A stretch of DNA of 64,000 bases from positions 1,098,969 to 1,162,968 of the forward strand of contig SCFE01000092.1 of assembly GCA_004352715.1 (NCBI GenBank), given 5' to 3'. The first letter of the stretch is position 1, and each line of letters opens with the position of its first letter. Shown here one piece after another: positions 13,825 to 25,110 of this stretch. Source of the stretch: Hofstenia miamia (taxonomy: Eukaryota > Xenacoelomorpha > Acoela). The translations under genes and the position numbers were made by a program. The notes under the pieces were generated by a model that made no database searches, had not been told where the DNA came from, and worked only from the letters and a program-made list of their open reading frames with translations.

Positions 13825-14094
13825 CTATAACTGTCGCCCAATTCTCATTTTAAGCTTTTCTTTTAGTAACTGTATATTATAGTCATTTTTCTCTCTTATT
13901 TTTATCCATATTTTAGGTGAACTTAGAAGTTGAGTTGAATCACAGCATAGAGTTATGATACAATGATCTGAGTGAGAAAATTCTGAGCAACTGTACTTAT
14001 AACTTAAACCATGTTTAGGAATGAAAAAATAATCAATCAAGGTTTCACTTTGTGGAGCATATCTTGATGGGGTGTTAGTGCTAACTATTTTCAA
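13825..14094 (-). pseudogene. Endonuclease fragment of LINE copy 1
   Basis: Open piece with ETLIDYFFIPKHGLSYKYSC and then SHSDHCIITL. The IDY...SDH motifs belong to the exonuclease-endonuclease-phosphatase domain of non-LTR elements; the SDH histidine is a catalytic residue. Confidence 0.85.
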
Positions 14095-14837
14095 GTTAAA
14101 GTTGATAAAAAATTTAATATTTTAGATTTATCTTTACTGTCCAAGAAGTTAAGGTTCCAGTCTGCTATCATAATAATATCATTGTTTACATTTAATGCTT
14201 AAAGATGCTTGTGCCGGCAGTAAGAAATATTAATAAGTTGTTTTTCTTTTTAAAAGAAGGATTTCTTATTTCTATGCAAAGACTTTTAAAAGTGTTTTTA
14301 GTAGCAATATCTAGCCTAATTGTGGCTTTAATTTTTTTAGTATTAATAATAGAACACCTCCTCCTTTTCTCTTATTAAAGTGCAACTCGTGAGATCTATC
14401 CAGTAGAAAAACAGTAAATTTAGATTCATCAAAGGACACTGAATAATCATTGTTATAAATATTTAGACTAATTTTTGAAATCCCCAAAACGAAATTTTCC
14501 CCCTAATTCATTTACTAAATTTCGATATTCCATGTTTTTATTTGATAAATTTTGAAAGTTTGTATGTATATACTTAAAGCGAGGTGTTTTGTGTATAGTT
14601 TTGATATATTGGTCAAAATCGAGAATTTGATGTGGGCCTGGGTTAGATTATTTATTTTAATTTTTCTAATTTAAAACGTTTGAAATCAACTACCACTTTT
14701 TATTAAAGACAATTTGAAAATTATATATTAGTGGAAGTCTATATTTAATTGAAATGTTGCTTCTTACAGATTTATAAGTTTTACTTGTCCTTTTAAAGCA
14801 CTCTTGTGTTTCTTTAGATATAAATACCTTCAACGTT

Positions 14838-14838
14838 A

Positions 14839-14867
<29 letters not shown>
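14838..14867. repeat. (TTA)n microsatellite
   Basis: About ten TTA units. Confidence 0.95.
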
Positions 14868-14869
<2 letters not shown>

Positions 14870-15042
14870 CAGTTACTTTTGGAAACAGAAATTTAAATTT
14901 CCGGATTGTTAAATAAAAGGAACAATTCTTCATTTTTAAAGCAATTTGAATAAAAATATAATCACTAATATATTTTTCTAATAATTAGCATCGTCGAAAT
15001 TTACCGCATTTAATTTTTACAAAATTTGATGTAATGTATATA

Positions 15043-16281
15043 CAGTACTGGAAATATGTATTCGACCACCTTGCTATTTTGAATAAATAATGAACATTCA
15101 TTGGATAGAGTGTGCCTAAGATTATTACTAAATGTTACTTTGATTGAGAAAGGAAAATCTGTATGTCTAATACCATAAAATATGTAGAATAACAATTAGA
15201 AAACTTGTATTGGATAAATGTATTCGGCTACCTGAAAAAATTTTAACAAATGAGCAAATTCGAAGAAAGTAATTCAAAGATACATAAATTAATAATTGAC
15301 GCAATATGAGCACTTAGCAACAGATTCTCTCTTCTAATATTTTGTAGGGTGTCCATTTGAGCGAATAACAGCTTCAAGGCGATAAGGGATTGCAGCAAAA
15401 AGTCTTTCAATAAAGTTGTTGGGATTTGCATAAAATTCTTTCTTCATTGCGGTTCACAGCTCGTGAAGAGTATGCTGTCCAATTAAATATTTGACCTTTT
15501 TCCACACATATTTTCGATAATGTTAAGGTCTGGAGATTGGCCAGACCAGTCAGCAAGGATAGAAACCCAATTATTGTGGAAGAAGTTTTTCATTTCTTTT
15601 GAGGTATGACATGGAGCACCATCCTGCTGATATATTGAATCACTTGTAAGGAGTGGCAAGAGTTCCTTTTCTAGAATCCGCGCATATTGAGAGCGCGAAG
15701 TTCCTCTGAAGTCTTCCTGGGATTTTGCTTTGAAAGGCATACAAGAACTGATTGGGAAGTTTTGGAGGTCTTCTTTGGTCTTCCGGACTTTGGCTTTGGG
15801 GGCAATGATTTTTTCAGAAGAGAAACGTCTGATTATATCCNCCCCGATAATACTTCGAGGTCGCTCTACAAGTCGGGCTATATTACGTTGACTCATCCCC
15901 TCCAAATGTTTGGAGATAATCAACTCGTGGATGGCAAGAGTTACGTAACCAGGCATCATATATGGCGAATAAAGACTGTTATTAAACATTTTCAATATAT
16001 ATAGACTGAAAAATCTCAACCAATAAAATGTTTTACAGATTCTCCCATTTTGTCTAAAGTGGTCGAATACATTTTTCCAAGAAAGGATTAGCTAACTACA
16101 AGCATTGTAGCATTTCTCCTTTAGATTTAAAGTAAACAGTGATAACTATGTCTTAACATTGATGAATTCCCCTTTCTGTAACACCAAATCTATTTAAAAA
16201 ATACCTATTACATTTTGGCGACTTATTCTTAGAAATATTTATGACAAATCATGGGTGGCCGAATTCTTTTTTCCAGTACTG
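15043..16281 (-). mobile_element. Tc1-like transposon with internal deletion
   Basis: 1239 bp with ends CAGTACTGGAAA...TTTCCAGTACTG and a TA on each side (15041-15042 and 16282-16283). The terminal motif (TATTCGACCACC or TATTCGGCTACC) recurs near 15218 and 16063, so each end carries two copies, as in the IR/DR class of Tc1 elements. The right-hand TA meets Penelope-like sequence directly. Confidence 0.92.
15483..16019 (-). pseudogene. Tc1 transposase, HTH fused to C-terminal catalytic part
   Basis: Cut-and-paste DDE transposase, 178 codons open on the minus strand against about 340 for an intact Tc1 protein. The N-terminus has the helix-turn-helix SKHLEGMSQRNIARLVERPR. After about 80 residues it jumps to RSQYARILEKELLPLL, with QQDGAPCHTSKEM (second Asp) and SPDLNIIENMCG (catalytic Glu). 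The block with the first catalytic Asp is deleted. Frameshifted remains of the C-terminus (HTLHELWTAMKKEF..., ERLFAAIPYRLEAV) continue to about 15330. One ambiguous base lies at 15841. Confidence 0.9.
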
Positions 16282-16283
16282 TA

Positions 16284-17230
16284 TTTAATGAAGCGATTGT
16301 TTTAAAAATATCATCTTTTTTCTTATTCAAAGTTGGTCTCAAAGATATAATATAATACGGTTCAACTGCTGTTAGTGTAAATTGATCTTGAGTTTTGCAT
16401 AACATTCTATAATTGAAATGATAATCACAGATCTTTAAGTGATTCGATATTTCTGTAGATCTTTTATGTTCTGGAAGTATCTTGAAGTATGTCCAATATA
16501 AGTTTAGCCACAGGCGCAAGTAATTTTGTAAACACAATTCTTCAAAATTAGTAGGTGATTTTAAATTGAGAATAGATCTTAATATGATATATGTTGTTGA
16601 TACAATTCTCCAGAGTTGTCCATTGGATGTGATGGTACAGCCCGTATTTGTATTTCCTATGGTAATCGATGCTTGCTATTGTAAAATATATTAAAGCTGA
16701 ATTAAATAAGTTAATGAATTTTGTCGTTTTTCATGTCGCTTTGTACATGTAGCCCCAATTAGGTAAGACTAAGTCCAAACATTCATAAATATTATAATTT
16801 TATTTGAACTGTATTCCGTATTAATATTGTAATGGGAATCACATGGGATGGGATGTGGACAAGCATAAATTTCAATGAAATGGAATCGAATGAGACAGAA
16901 AATATGTCACATGGACAAGCCTGTTATTCTCACATTCACTTATAAATTTAATGTTTTTAATACTTTTTATTAAGCGGTTTGTATGAATTCCTCTGCAGTC
17001 TATTTTGAATATATATGTGTAAATGACTTCTTGTTCAAATTGCTATTGTTTTCAATGCTCTTATTTCTTTTATGATCTATAACTCCATTGGATATTGATT
17101 TTTTAAGTGATAAAATTTATTAAATTTCTTCATAATTTGAACAAATATCAAAGATTCTATCGACTACATCGTGCATGAATGATAATTTATAGCTTATTGG
17201 AAATATTGTTTGGACTATCATTTTAAAGGT
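16284..17230 (-). mobile_element. Penelope-like retroelement remnant (RT thumb and GIY-YIG)
   Basis: The minus strand first shows PISYKLSFMHDVVDRIFDIC (about 17215-17140), which fits the end of the Penelope reverse transcriptase, then SNGVIDHKR. After a damaged stretch comes a GIY-YIG endonuclease split by a frameshift: CVYKITCACG then TYIGHT (about 16540-16490), continued by PEHKRSTEISNHLKICDYHF and AVEPYYIISLRPTLNKKKDD (to about 16290). No catalytic RT core is seen. Its 3' side is bounded by the Tc1 element, which probably inserted into it. Confidence 0.75.
16290..16537 (-). pseudogene. GIY-YIG endonuclease fragment of the Penelope-like element
   Basis: The open part ends TKTIASLN-like near the Tc1 boundary and covers the C-terminal half of the domain (HLKxCDYHFNYRMLCKT, LRPTLNKKKD). 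The N-terminal GIY-YIG core is in another frame just upstream. Confidence 0.75.
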
Positions 17231-17700
17231 TAGTCTGCACCAATAATAACTATTATGTCTAATTGGCGAAAAATCACAGCTAACATTCATAACTTATTAT
17301 ATCTCCTGGGCATTTATGTCTTATAACCCAATACTACAATTAAGTCAAATCTTTACACTGAAACTACCACTAGACTACAAATACAGTAGAATTCTTTAAG
17401 CATATTTAATTAATGACTATCAAAACCAAAATATGTATAACTTTTAGAAAACAAAAATCAAACAAATTTTTTAAAGCCTATTTGGAACTTCAAAAAAACA
17501 CATCATAATTCTTAAATATAGTTTATGCATTATATCAGGTTGTCCGGAAAGTTTGTGCCGATTTACGGTGGTTTACCTTTCGATTTATTTTAGAACATGA
17601 TTGAGTCCAGAAAAAGGGTGTGACTACACACCAATTTAGAGCATAGTTTAAGCTACCTTTTCGTGGAAGGTAGCTTGTGTTAATTCTTTAATTCTTTAAC

Positions 17701-18527
17701 ATGGAAGATAAAAAAGTTCATTTTCGGCACTTTATGCCTCACAAATAACCAAAGAAATATGCACAGTTTACGGTGATGTTTGTTTATCCGAAAGAACTGT
17801 ACGAGAGTGATTCGCAAGGTTCTGAGCTCTAGATTGTAGCCTTATTGATAAAGTGTTATTAGGCAAACCATCCACTACAGATAATCACCAAATCATGTTA
17901 TTAATTAAGAATAACCCACATTGCACAACCCGGGAATTGACAGAAATCTTCAACGCATCAAAACCGTTTTTCATGAGCACCTGGTAAAGCTTGCGAATAC
18001 AAATCGCTACAATGTGTGGGTGCCACATGAGTTGAGTGAGAAGAACCTTTTGGATCTCATTTTTATCTGGGATTTGCTTTATAAACGGAGTGATAACTCA
18101 CCTTTTTTAGAGCAAATTGTGACAGGTGATGAGAAATGGATTGTCTATCGAAATGTTTAGAGAAAGAGATCCTGGAGCCACCATTAGAAACCCCAGAAGC
18201 GGGTCTTCACTCTAAAAAAGTCATGCTTTGTGTGTGATAGGATTGGAAAGGAAATCTGTACTATGAGCTTCTCCCAAGTAACGAGAAATATTGCACTCAA
18301 CTGGATGAGGTAAGAACAATAATTCAAGAAAACGGTCTAGAATTAACCAAAAGAAAGGGTGTTGTTTTCCAACAGAATAATGCAAGACCACAAGTTTCTT
18401 TGGGAACCTGACAAAATTGCCACAGCTCGCCTGGAATGTGTTACCTCACCCTCTATATTAACCAAATATTGCTACTTCGGATTTCCATTTATTCAGGTCT
18501 TTGCAAAATAGTTTTAATGGTAAAAAT
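17701..18527 (+). pseudogene. Mariner transposase, frameshifted
   Basis: Starts MEDKKVHFRHFMPHK and is broken by several frameshifts and stops. Recognisable blocks are FHEHLVKLANTNRYNVWVPH (the family's WVPHEL motif, 17970-18040), QIVTGDEKWIVYRNV (first catalytic Asp, 18115-18158), FQQNNARP (in place of QDNARPH, near 18370) and SDFHLFRSLQNSFNGKN (third Asp region, about 18477-18527). Not functional. Confidence 0.88.
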
Positions 18528-18595
18528 TCTCTCTCTCTCTTTCTCTCTCTCCCTCCCTCTCTCTCTCTATATATATATATAATATATATATATAT
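18525..18595. repeat. (CT)n followed by (TA)n microsatellite
   Basis: Compound simple repeat running into the assembly gap and probably the reason for it. Confidence 0.95.
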
Positions 18596-19595
18596 NNNNN
18601 NNNNNNNNNNNNNNNNNNNNNNNNNNNNNNNNNNNNNNNNNNNNNNNNNNNNNNNNNNNNNNNNNNNNNNNNNNNNNNNNNNNNNNNNNNNNNNNNNNNN
18701 NNNNNNNNNNNNNNNNNNNNNNNNNNNNNNNNNNNNNNNNNNNNNNNNNNNNNNNNNNNNNNNNNNNNNNNNNNNNNNNNNNNNNNNNNNNNNNNNNNNN
18801 NNNNNNNNNNNNNNNNNNNNNNNNNNNNNNNNNNNNNNNNNNNNNNNNNNNNNNNNNNNNNNNNNNNNNNNNNNNNNNNNNNNNNNNNNNNNNNNNNNNN
18901 NNNNNNNNNNNNNNNNNNNNNNNNNNNNNNNNNNNNNNNNNNNNNNNNNNNNNNNNNNNNNNNNNNNNNNNNNNNNNNNNNNNNNNNNNNNNNNNNNNNN
19001 NNNNNNNNNNNNNNNNNNNNNNNNNNNNNNNNNNNNNNNNNNNNNNNNNNNNNNNNNNNNNNNNNNNNNNNNNNNNNNNNNNNNNNNNNNNNNNNNNNNN
19101 NNNNNNNNNNNNNNNNNNNNNNNNNNNNNNNNNNNNNNNNNNNNNNNNNNNNNNNNNNNNNNNNNNNNNNNNNNNNNNNNNNNNNNNNNNNNNNNNNNNN
19201 NNNNNNNNNNNNNNNNNNNNNNNNNNNNNNNNNNNNNNNNNNNNNNNNNNNNNNNNNNNNNNNNNNNNNNNNNNNNNNNNNNNNNNNNNNNNNNNNNNNN
19301 NNNNNNNNNNNNNNNNNNNNNNNNNNNNNNNNNNNNNNNNNNNNNNNNNNNNNNNNNNNNNNNNNNNNNNNNNNNNNNNNNNNNNNNNNNNNNNNNNNNN
19401 NNNNNNNNNNNNNNNNNNNNNNNNNNNNNNNNNNNNNNNNNNNNNNNNNNNNNNNNNNNNNNNNNNNNNNNNNNNNNNNNNNNNNNNNNNNNNNNNNNNN
19501 NNNNNNNNNNNNNNNNNNNNNNNNNNNNNNNNNNNNNNNNNNNNNNNNNNNNNNNNNNNNNNNNNNNNNNNNNNNNNNNNNNNNNNNNNNNNNNN
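18596..19595. other. Assembly gap, 1000 N
   Basis: Exactly 1000 undetermined bases. All open frames across it are artefacts. Confidence 1.
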
Positions 19596-19934
19596 CAAAT
19601 GGTACAAACACAGAAGTTACAAACTAAATTTTGCATTTAACAATTCGAATTAAACAAATACAATTTACAAATTTAGTTACAAATATTAACAATACATCAT
19701 TAAATTAGTGATGGGTTTGGATCTATGACCCGATTTTAAAACAGCATTTACCATAGACTCGTCTGTTTGTTCACTTTGATCGTTGGTGTCTAAAATCAGA
19801 AAATCATTTTCAAAATCAATAAATATATTGCAAAAAGGAATAAATGAATTTAGTCATTGATTTAGTTTGTTCAAAAAGCGCTGCAGCATCATGTGTACGA
19901 TTGGAAATGTAAAGCAATGAATTTCAAATATGTA

Positions 19935-21187
19935 TAGCGTCCGGCAAAAATGTCAGTCTACGTTAAATTTATTTAATATTATTTTTATGCGTTTGTGAAT
20001 TTTTTCATAGATAACATTATACCAACGTAATTTAATTTTAGAAATTTATTAAGCAAAAATTTACACAAAAAATGACACCCTCTACTGAGTTAATAAACTT
20101 ACATTCAGACAAGGTGCCAATTAGTAGAAAGTGTATCAAAAATACTAGTTGAAGTCTGGTGACATGACAATATTTGCAGTAAACGTCATATGTAGCATAA
20201 TGTAAATGAGTTCAGAAAGGTCACAGAACTATAGGTTCTGGTCGCCCACGTTCATTCAGATGTGATGAAAACATTGAAAAAATATAGAATTTGGTAGAAG
20301 CCAATCCCCATTTATCAATATCAAAATTGGAACGTTCAACTGGCCTAGAAAACAGATCAGTGAGACACATTTAAAAAGAAAATCTTGAAAAAATTTCTGT
20401 CATGGCAAAATGGGTTCCACACAAGCTAAGTGATGCCAACAAACAATCAAGAATGATTATGGGTCAGCCACTACTTGAAGCACTCCATGGTAACATCGTA
20501 GTTACAGATGAAAAAATGGCTTTATACATCAGGCGGAAACAATCAACAAAACTGCAGAGCCTGGGTGAGTCCTGGGGGACACCGAGAACATTTGTCATCG
20601 CACAACGTTTCGGAGAACAAGTTTCATATTGCTTTTGCTATGAACTTTCGACGTCCATACCATTTCAAAATGTTTTTAATAAGTGAAATCGTTGATTCTA
20701 ACGCATACATCCAATTCTTGGCTGAAATTCGGGGCAAGTTTCGTTCAACTTCTGAACTCAGTATCATACATGACAACGCAAGATCACACGTATCAACCGC
20801 CGTTCAAATCTTCTTTCAAGAACACAACTTAACCTGGATCTAACAGCCACCGTACAGTCCAGATATGAATTTGATGGACAGCTTTGTTTTTAGAAATATG
20901 GAACAGGTAAGAAATAATTCATATTTTGAAAACAGAAATGATGTCAATCAATTTCTTACGATTACTTGACTAGTATTCCACGGAGTTCGGGTAACTAATG
21001 AACTTCAACGACTAAGGTCTGACATTCGTGAAATTATTAACTGCGGTGATAGCTAACTATAGACCTGCATATTCATATAAGTTATTTGTTAATCTGTTAA
21101 TAAATACTTATATTGTTTTAAATTGAAAGCTATTTTCTTGTACACAGGGATCTATTACAAAACTGACATTTTTTTTGCTTGACTCTA
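19935..21187 (+). mobile_element. Full-length mariner-like element with terminal repeats
   Basis: 1253 bp. The left end TAGCGTCCGGCAAAAATGTC and inverted right end TAGAGTCAAGCAAAAAAAAT match over most of the first 17 bases, and each is preceded by TA. Both ends and most of a transposase are present, so this is a complete but mutated copy. Confidence 0.88.
20215..21054 (+). pseudogene. Mariner-like (DDxD) transposase, frameshifted
   Basis: Plus strand in shifting frames: GRPRSF-like linker (about 20240), NPHLSISKLERSTGLENRSV (about 20305-20365), MAKWVPHKLSDANKQS (20402), VVTDEK (first Asp, about 20500) with WLYTSGGNNQQN, LSIIHDNARSHVSTAVQIFF (second Asp, about 20760-20815), PPYSPDMNLMDSFVF (about 20847-20890) and a C-terminus to the TAG around 21052. 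The residue at the third catalytic position is Asp, as in mariner rather than Tc1. Stops at 20284 and 20841 and frameshifts near 20510 inactivate it. Confidence 0.85.
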
Positions 21188-22127
21188 TATTTAACAAAAC
21201 AAATCAAAACAAAAAAACTTAATATATTGCTTATCAAACACTATAGACAACAAGGGTACAAATGAGATTATACAAGTGTAAAATTTAGTAAGCACTGTTT
21301 GAACAGTATTCAGATTCCTTTGAATATACATACCCACAAAAAACGATTGGCGAAACAAGTTTTTTAACAATTCTGAATTTATAGATCTTCTATAAGTATT
21401 ATAATTTTTATTTTAGCGTGTCTTATATAATATTATTTTGCCTCGTGTATAGTATATGACACCATGTTATAGTTTCAAAAGTAAGTATACAATGTTGACT
21501 TTCAATTACGGCTTTGACATGAAAAATTGTCTTGATCTTGAAACATGCTGTGTACCTACTCTGTGGAACAACTACGTCTTTTAAATTTTGCCTTCAGACA
21601 CTTCAATTTTGATCTCAGAACTTTTAATTTTGATTTCAGAAATTATCCATTTCTTGCTATATAAACATTTTCATCATCCACATCTAATTTAGCAAATTGT
21701 ACTCCCTTTATAAGGTCTTACAAAACAGAGAAAAAACGTGTACTATCCAATTCAAGTATGATATGGACGTTGGGACGTCAATAATACTCTCTCGCCGTTA
21801 CTGCGTCGACAAAACAGATGGTAGTTTGTTTCATGCATCCAGATGAGTCGTTTGCTGTTGTGTGAACCAGAATTTATCATTGAAATTTCTGCAAGAGTCC
21901 TTTTCAATATGACACATCTTCATTTAAAGTAAATATGCAACAGCAATGTTGTATCCTTCAGACTTTTTCAGCTATCTGTTTCAGCTTGAGCTGAGAATAT
22001 TCTTTAATCCAAATCAAAATTCGTTCAACAATTGAATTGCTTATTCTCACTATTTTCCTCCATATGGCTTCGAACTTGCTTTTCCACTCATGCATAATGT
22101 GCTTTATAGCATATTATCGCGCTTTTC

Positions 22128-22209
22128 AGCACATGTGCTTATAAGCGAAAAAAGTTTGTTTTTACTGTGATACAGATGTGCATTTTGTTCGCTTATAAGC
22201 ACATGTGCT
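22128..22209. repeat. Perfect 21-bp inverted repeat with 40-bp loop
   Basis: AGCACATGTGCTTATAAGCGA at 22128-22148 is exactly inverted at 22189-22209. Each arm also contains the palindrome AGCACATGTGCT. Confidence 0.9.
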
Positions 22210-25037
22210 AATATAAGCACTTAGTGACAAAAAACCGAAATATAAGACGAAAAAACATGTTGACTAATTACGGCATGAATTACCATGGCATACAGCCAGA
22301 AAAAATATATGCGGGGCTGCATTAGCAAAATTGCTGCCCCTTCAATAGTTGCAACTAGATTCGTCTCAGGTTATTTCTTTAAGCCTATTACATGTACATG
22401 CAATCTTGATAGCAAATATAATAATTAACAAAATATGCAAAATAATATGTAAGACATATATGCGTATGTTTGGTGACTGGTGTATATTAAAACACTCAGC
22501 TCTATTTGAAAAACAATGATACAAAATCTATACAATTTGAAATTCAAAGAGTTTTTCATAAGGTAGGTTCACTCTTGTTACCTTTGTTATAAACGCAAGT
22601 TGGTCAAAAAAAGTACCTGACATTGGGCTTATCAATTCATTATTTGATCAGCAAACATGGGAAAAATGAAATAACGATGTCAGTCAAACACTACGATTAA
22701 TTGCCCTGGAAAAAAATCACTGTCAGAGCATTTTTAACATCTTTTGATTATACAAATTTTTGCTTTTGCTTTTTTGCTATCCTAATTATAAATTTCCTAA
22801 TGTTGACAAAATGATAAGAAATATCTTGCATGTAGTCTCAAATTACATTCTATATTCATTACAAAACAATTTAAGCTTCAAAACAAATGTCCATCTCACG
22901 CAATCATATTGAAATTAATCATTTAAAATTAAAAGCATTTAATGTTCCCCTACCCTAATTCAATGGTAAAAATGCTTCTGCTAAAAGTCTATGTACATAA
23001 ACAAAACTTAGTTGACAAATCAATATGATGTGAAAACTTCAACTATAAGTTTTTATTACACTATCCATTTTCAGATTTTCTTTCAAATATATTTCACAAA
23101 ATAAGAGCAAAAGTTTTTCTATTCAGTCATTACTCATCATTGTTTGCAACTAATTCTTGATCATTCTGAGCTTACTCAGAGATCATTTGGTGGAAACAAC
23201 AGCCACATGAATGCAAATGCTTCAACAGGAAAAGTGGAAATATGTGTTTTGTATTCTGACTTTCACTAGGCTGAATTTATATTGGACCAATTTTTAGTGG
23301 TATATTAAAATGATAGTTTAAAGCAAAATAAATTATGTCAAATACAAACTAATACAAAGATGAGATTAATAGAACATAGAAGTGGTGTACAGAAGGGGGC
23401 TTCAAAATCGATTTTGATTGGTTAAATTAAACCATTTTCGAAAAAAAAATTAAAATAATTTAGAAATGAAGGTCTATTTTTGAATATTTTGATACATTTC
23501 GAGAGCTTAACTGTGATTTTGTTCACTTGTAGGATCACAAAAGAGATGTTGTCCCCCTATTAGAAAATTCTGCATACGCCCCTGAAACATAGGATAGAAA
23601 ATTGATTGACTAGGTAATGATTGGAATTTAACACCTTGGATTATATTGCAATTTGTTGATTCTTCTATGGCATCAGATAAAAATAAGTTAGACCTACCAA
23701 ACGTTAATGATATTCTCAAGGCAAGAACGACAGATTAGTAATAGAAAATTTAAATGTAAATTTCTGAAAGGAAAGCTGCTTAGAAAAAAAGTTAAATAAA
23801 TTTTTTAGGCCAACTAAAAGAGTTCCTTAAAAAACTAATTAAGCTGCATTTACGCAAGGCTTGCATATGGAAATTAAATTGTCTTCTATTTCCACAACTA
23901 TTTTAAAACCATTTCCATAATTTTCCATAAATGTCCAGATCATTCCATAACATCTTAGAACTAGTGATTATGGTTCTGCAGGACAAGTATTTTGCTGATC
24001 CTAGTAACACTTAGTTTTATTGGATTTTGCCCTAGTCATGTACCAGCCACACCTCATAAACTTTTGGCAAAGAGTAGGTCTCCATAACCCTACTAATGGT
24101 TGACTAAGCTGACTATAAGTTGTACCAAAATTACTATTCAGGGCTAATAGGTGACATTATTTGTTGGTGCTGCTAAAGCACACATAATAGAATTTTGGAA
24201 TACTTTTGAACCTTACCTCAGCCAAGGACATTTCAAATTTCCAGAATTGTTCACAATAAAAGTACACTTTTAGAGAATACAATTAAATAAATCAAAGTCA
24301 TCTATGTATGGCCACAATATATTGCAAAATTCATGCAGTAAACTGTTATGTATCACTAACATTCTGTAAATAATTATATTATTGATTTGTTGCTACACCC
24401 TAAAAAGATGTACCGATATATTGGTCATACCAAAATTGCTATTTGATATTAGATGTCACAAATGGAACTAGGTGCAGTTTTAGAATTGCTCTAAACATGC
24501 GCAAATATTTCCATATATATACCAGGTGTTCTATTCTGTTAACAGGCTGTAGCCGCGTCCAACCGTTGGCTATGGTGAAAGACTTTGTTTTACGACCAAA
24601 ATACCAGCTAAAATTCATTTCTAAAAGTACTAGTGATGTCTCTTTGATTATTAATGCATTAATGCATGTACAAGAGTACTAGTTAATACGAAAGGTCACA
24701 TTATATCCCCAATTTGCATTCATTGTCAGACATTTACATGCTGCACCTGCAACACAAAATGGATGTGAAAACCTGTTTATTTGATGAGGAAATCGTATTA
24801 CCGATAAAAAATCAGCTCCGCCATGCCCATGTTAACGAAATTTTAGTTATTTGCTTACTTCAATTTTTTTTAACATTATGATGAACAATTTGTTTCCATG
24901 ATATATATTTGTATTGTTGTTTTAAACCTTAAAAATTTTCACGATTTTTTTAAATTGTTAAAAGTATGAGAATGCTTGAATCTTTGCATTGCACTTAGTA
25001 GTAGTAAACAGCGTTGACTACGGCGAAAATGTCACGG

Positions 25038-25110
25038 CTAACAGCCGGATACGGCTAAAGGCTTAAAGCCAACTGCCAGATACGTCCAAAGTCTTATGGC
25101 CAACTGCCCT
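25038..25110. repeat. About 2.3 copies of a diverged 31-bp tandem repeat
   Basis: Units run AACAGCCGGATACGGCTAAA... and AACTGCCAGATACGTCCAAA..., followed by a partial AACTGCC. Confidence 0.6.

Larger units (their letters stand above)
12190..14650 (-). mobile_element. Degenerate non-LTR retrotransposon (jockey/CR1-like LINE), copy 1
   Basis: The minus strand carries, in order, remains of an apurinic endonuclease domain (14650-13830, with KRKGGGVLL near 14370 and SHSDHCII near 13960), a linker, and reverse transcriptase (13250-12660). The RT shows YSPISLTSTISKLFGKLLSD, QYGFRKGISTNDALIYATEN and the catalytic box QYADDTIIFHS around 12680-12700. The C-terminal EYLGVIFDSNLNFHKQ motif, split by a frameshift, is at about 12420-12470, with a tail to 12190. 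Stops, frameshifts and deletions (the GVPQG block is reduced to EKGPLLF) make it inactive. It shares family-specific residues with the copy at 56183-57817. Confidence 0.9.
17535..18595 (+). mobile_element. Mariner element, right end lost in the gap
   Basis: Left end TCAGGTTGTCCGGAAAGTTT next to TA is a typical mariner terminal repeat. The transposase follows on the plus strand and runs to about 18527. A CT/TA microsatellite and then the 18596 gap replace the right end. Confidence 0.9.

Noticed and set aside
15687-16004. 105-codon plus-strand frame
   Set aside because: It is antisense to the Tc1 transposase and has no independent motif.
18458-19640. Long open frames of 340-390 codons on both strands
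   Set aside because: They are almost entirely N from the assembly gap. The same applies to 31979-33020, 55181-56182 and 57709-58410, apart from the kinesin and LINE residues at their edges.
23390-23590. Possible MITE between ACAGAAGGGGG and CCCCTATTAG...CGCCCCTGAAA
   Set aside because: The two ends are too dissimilar to call terminal inverted repeats and no target duplication is visible.
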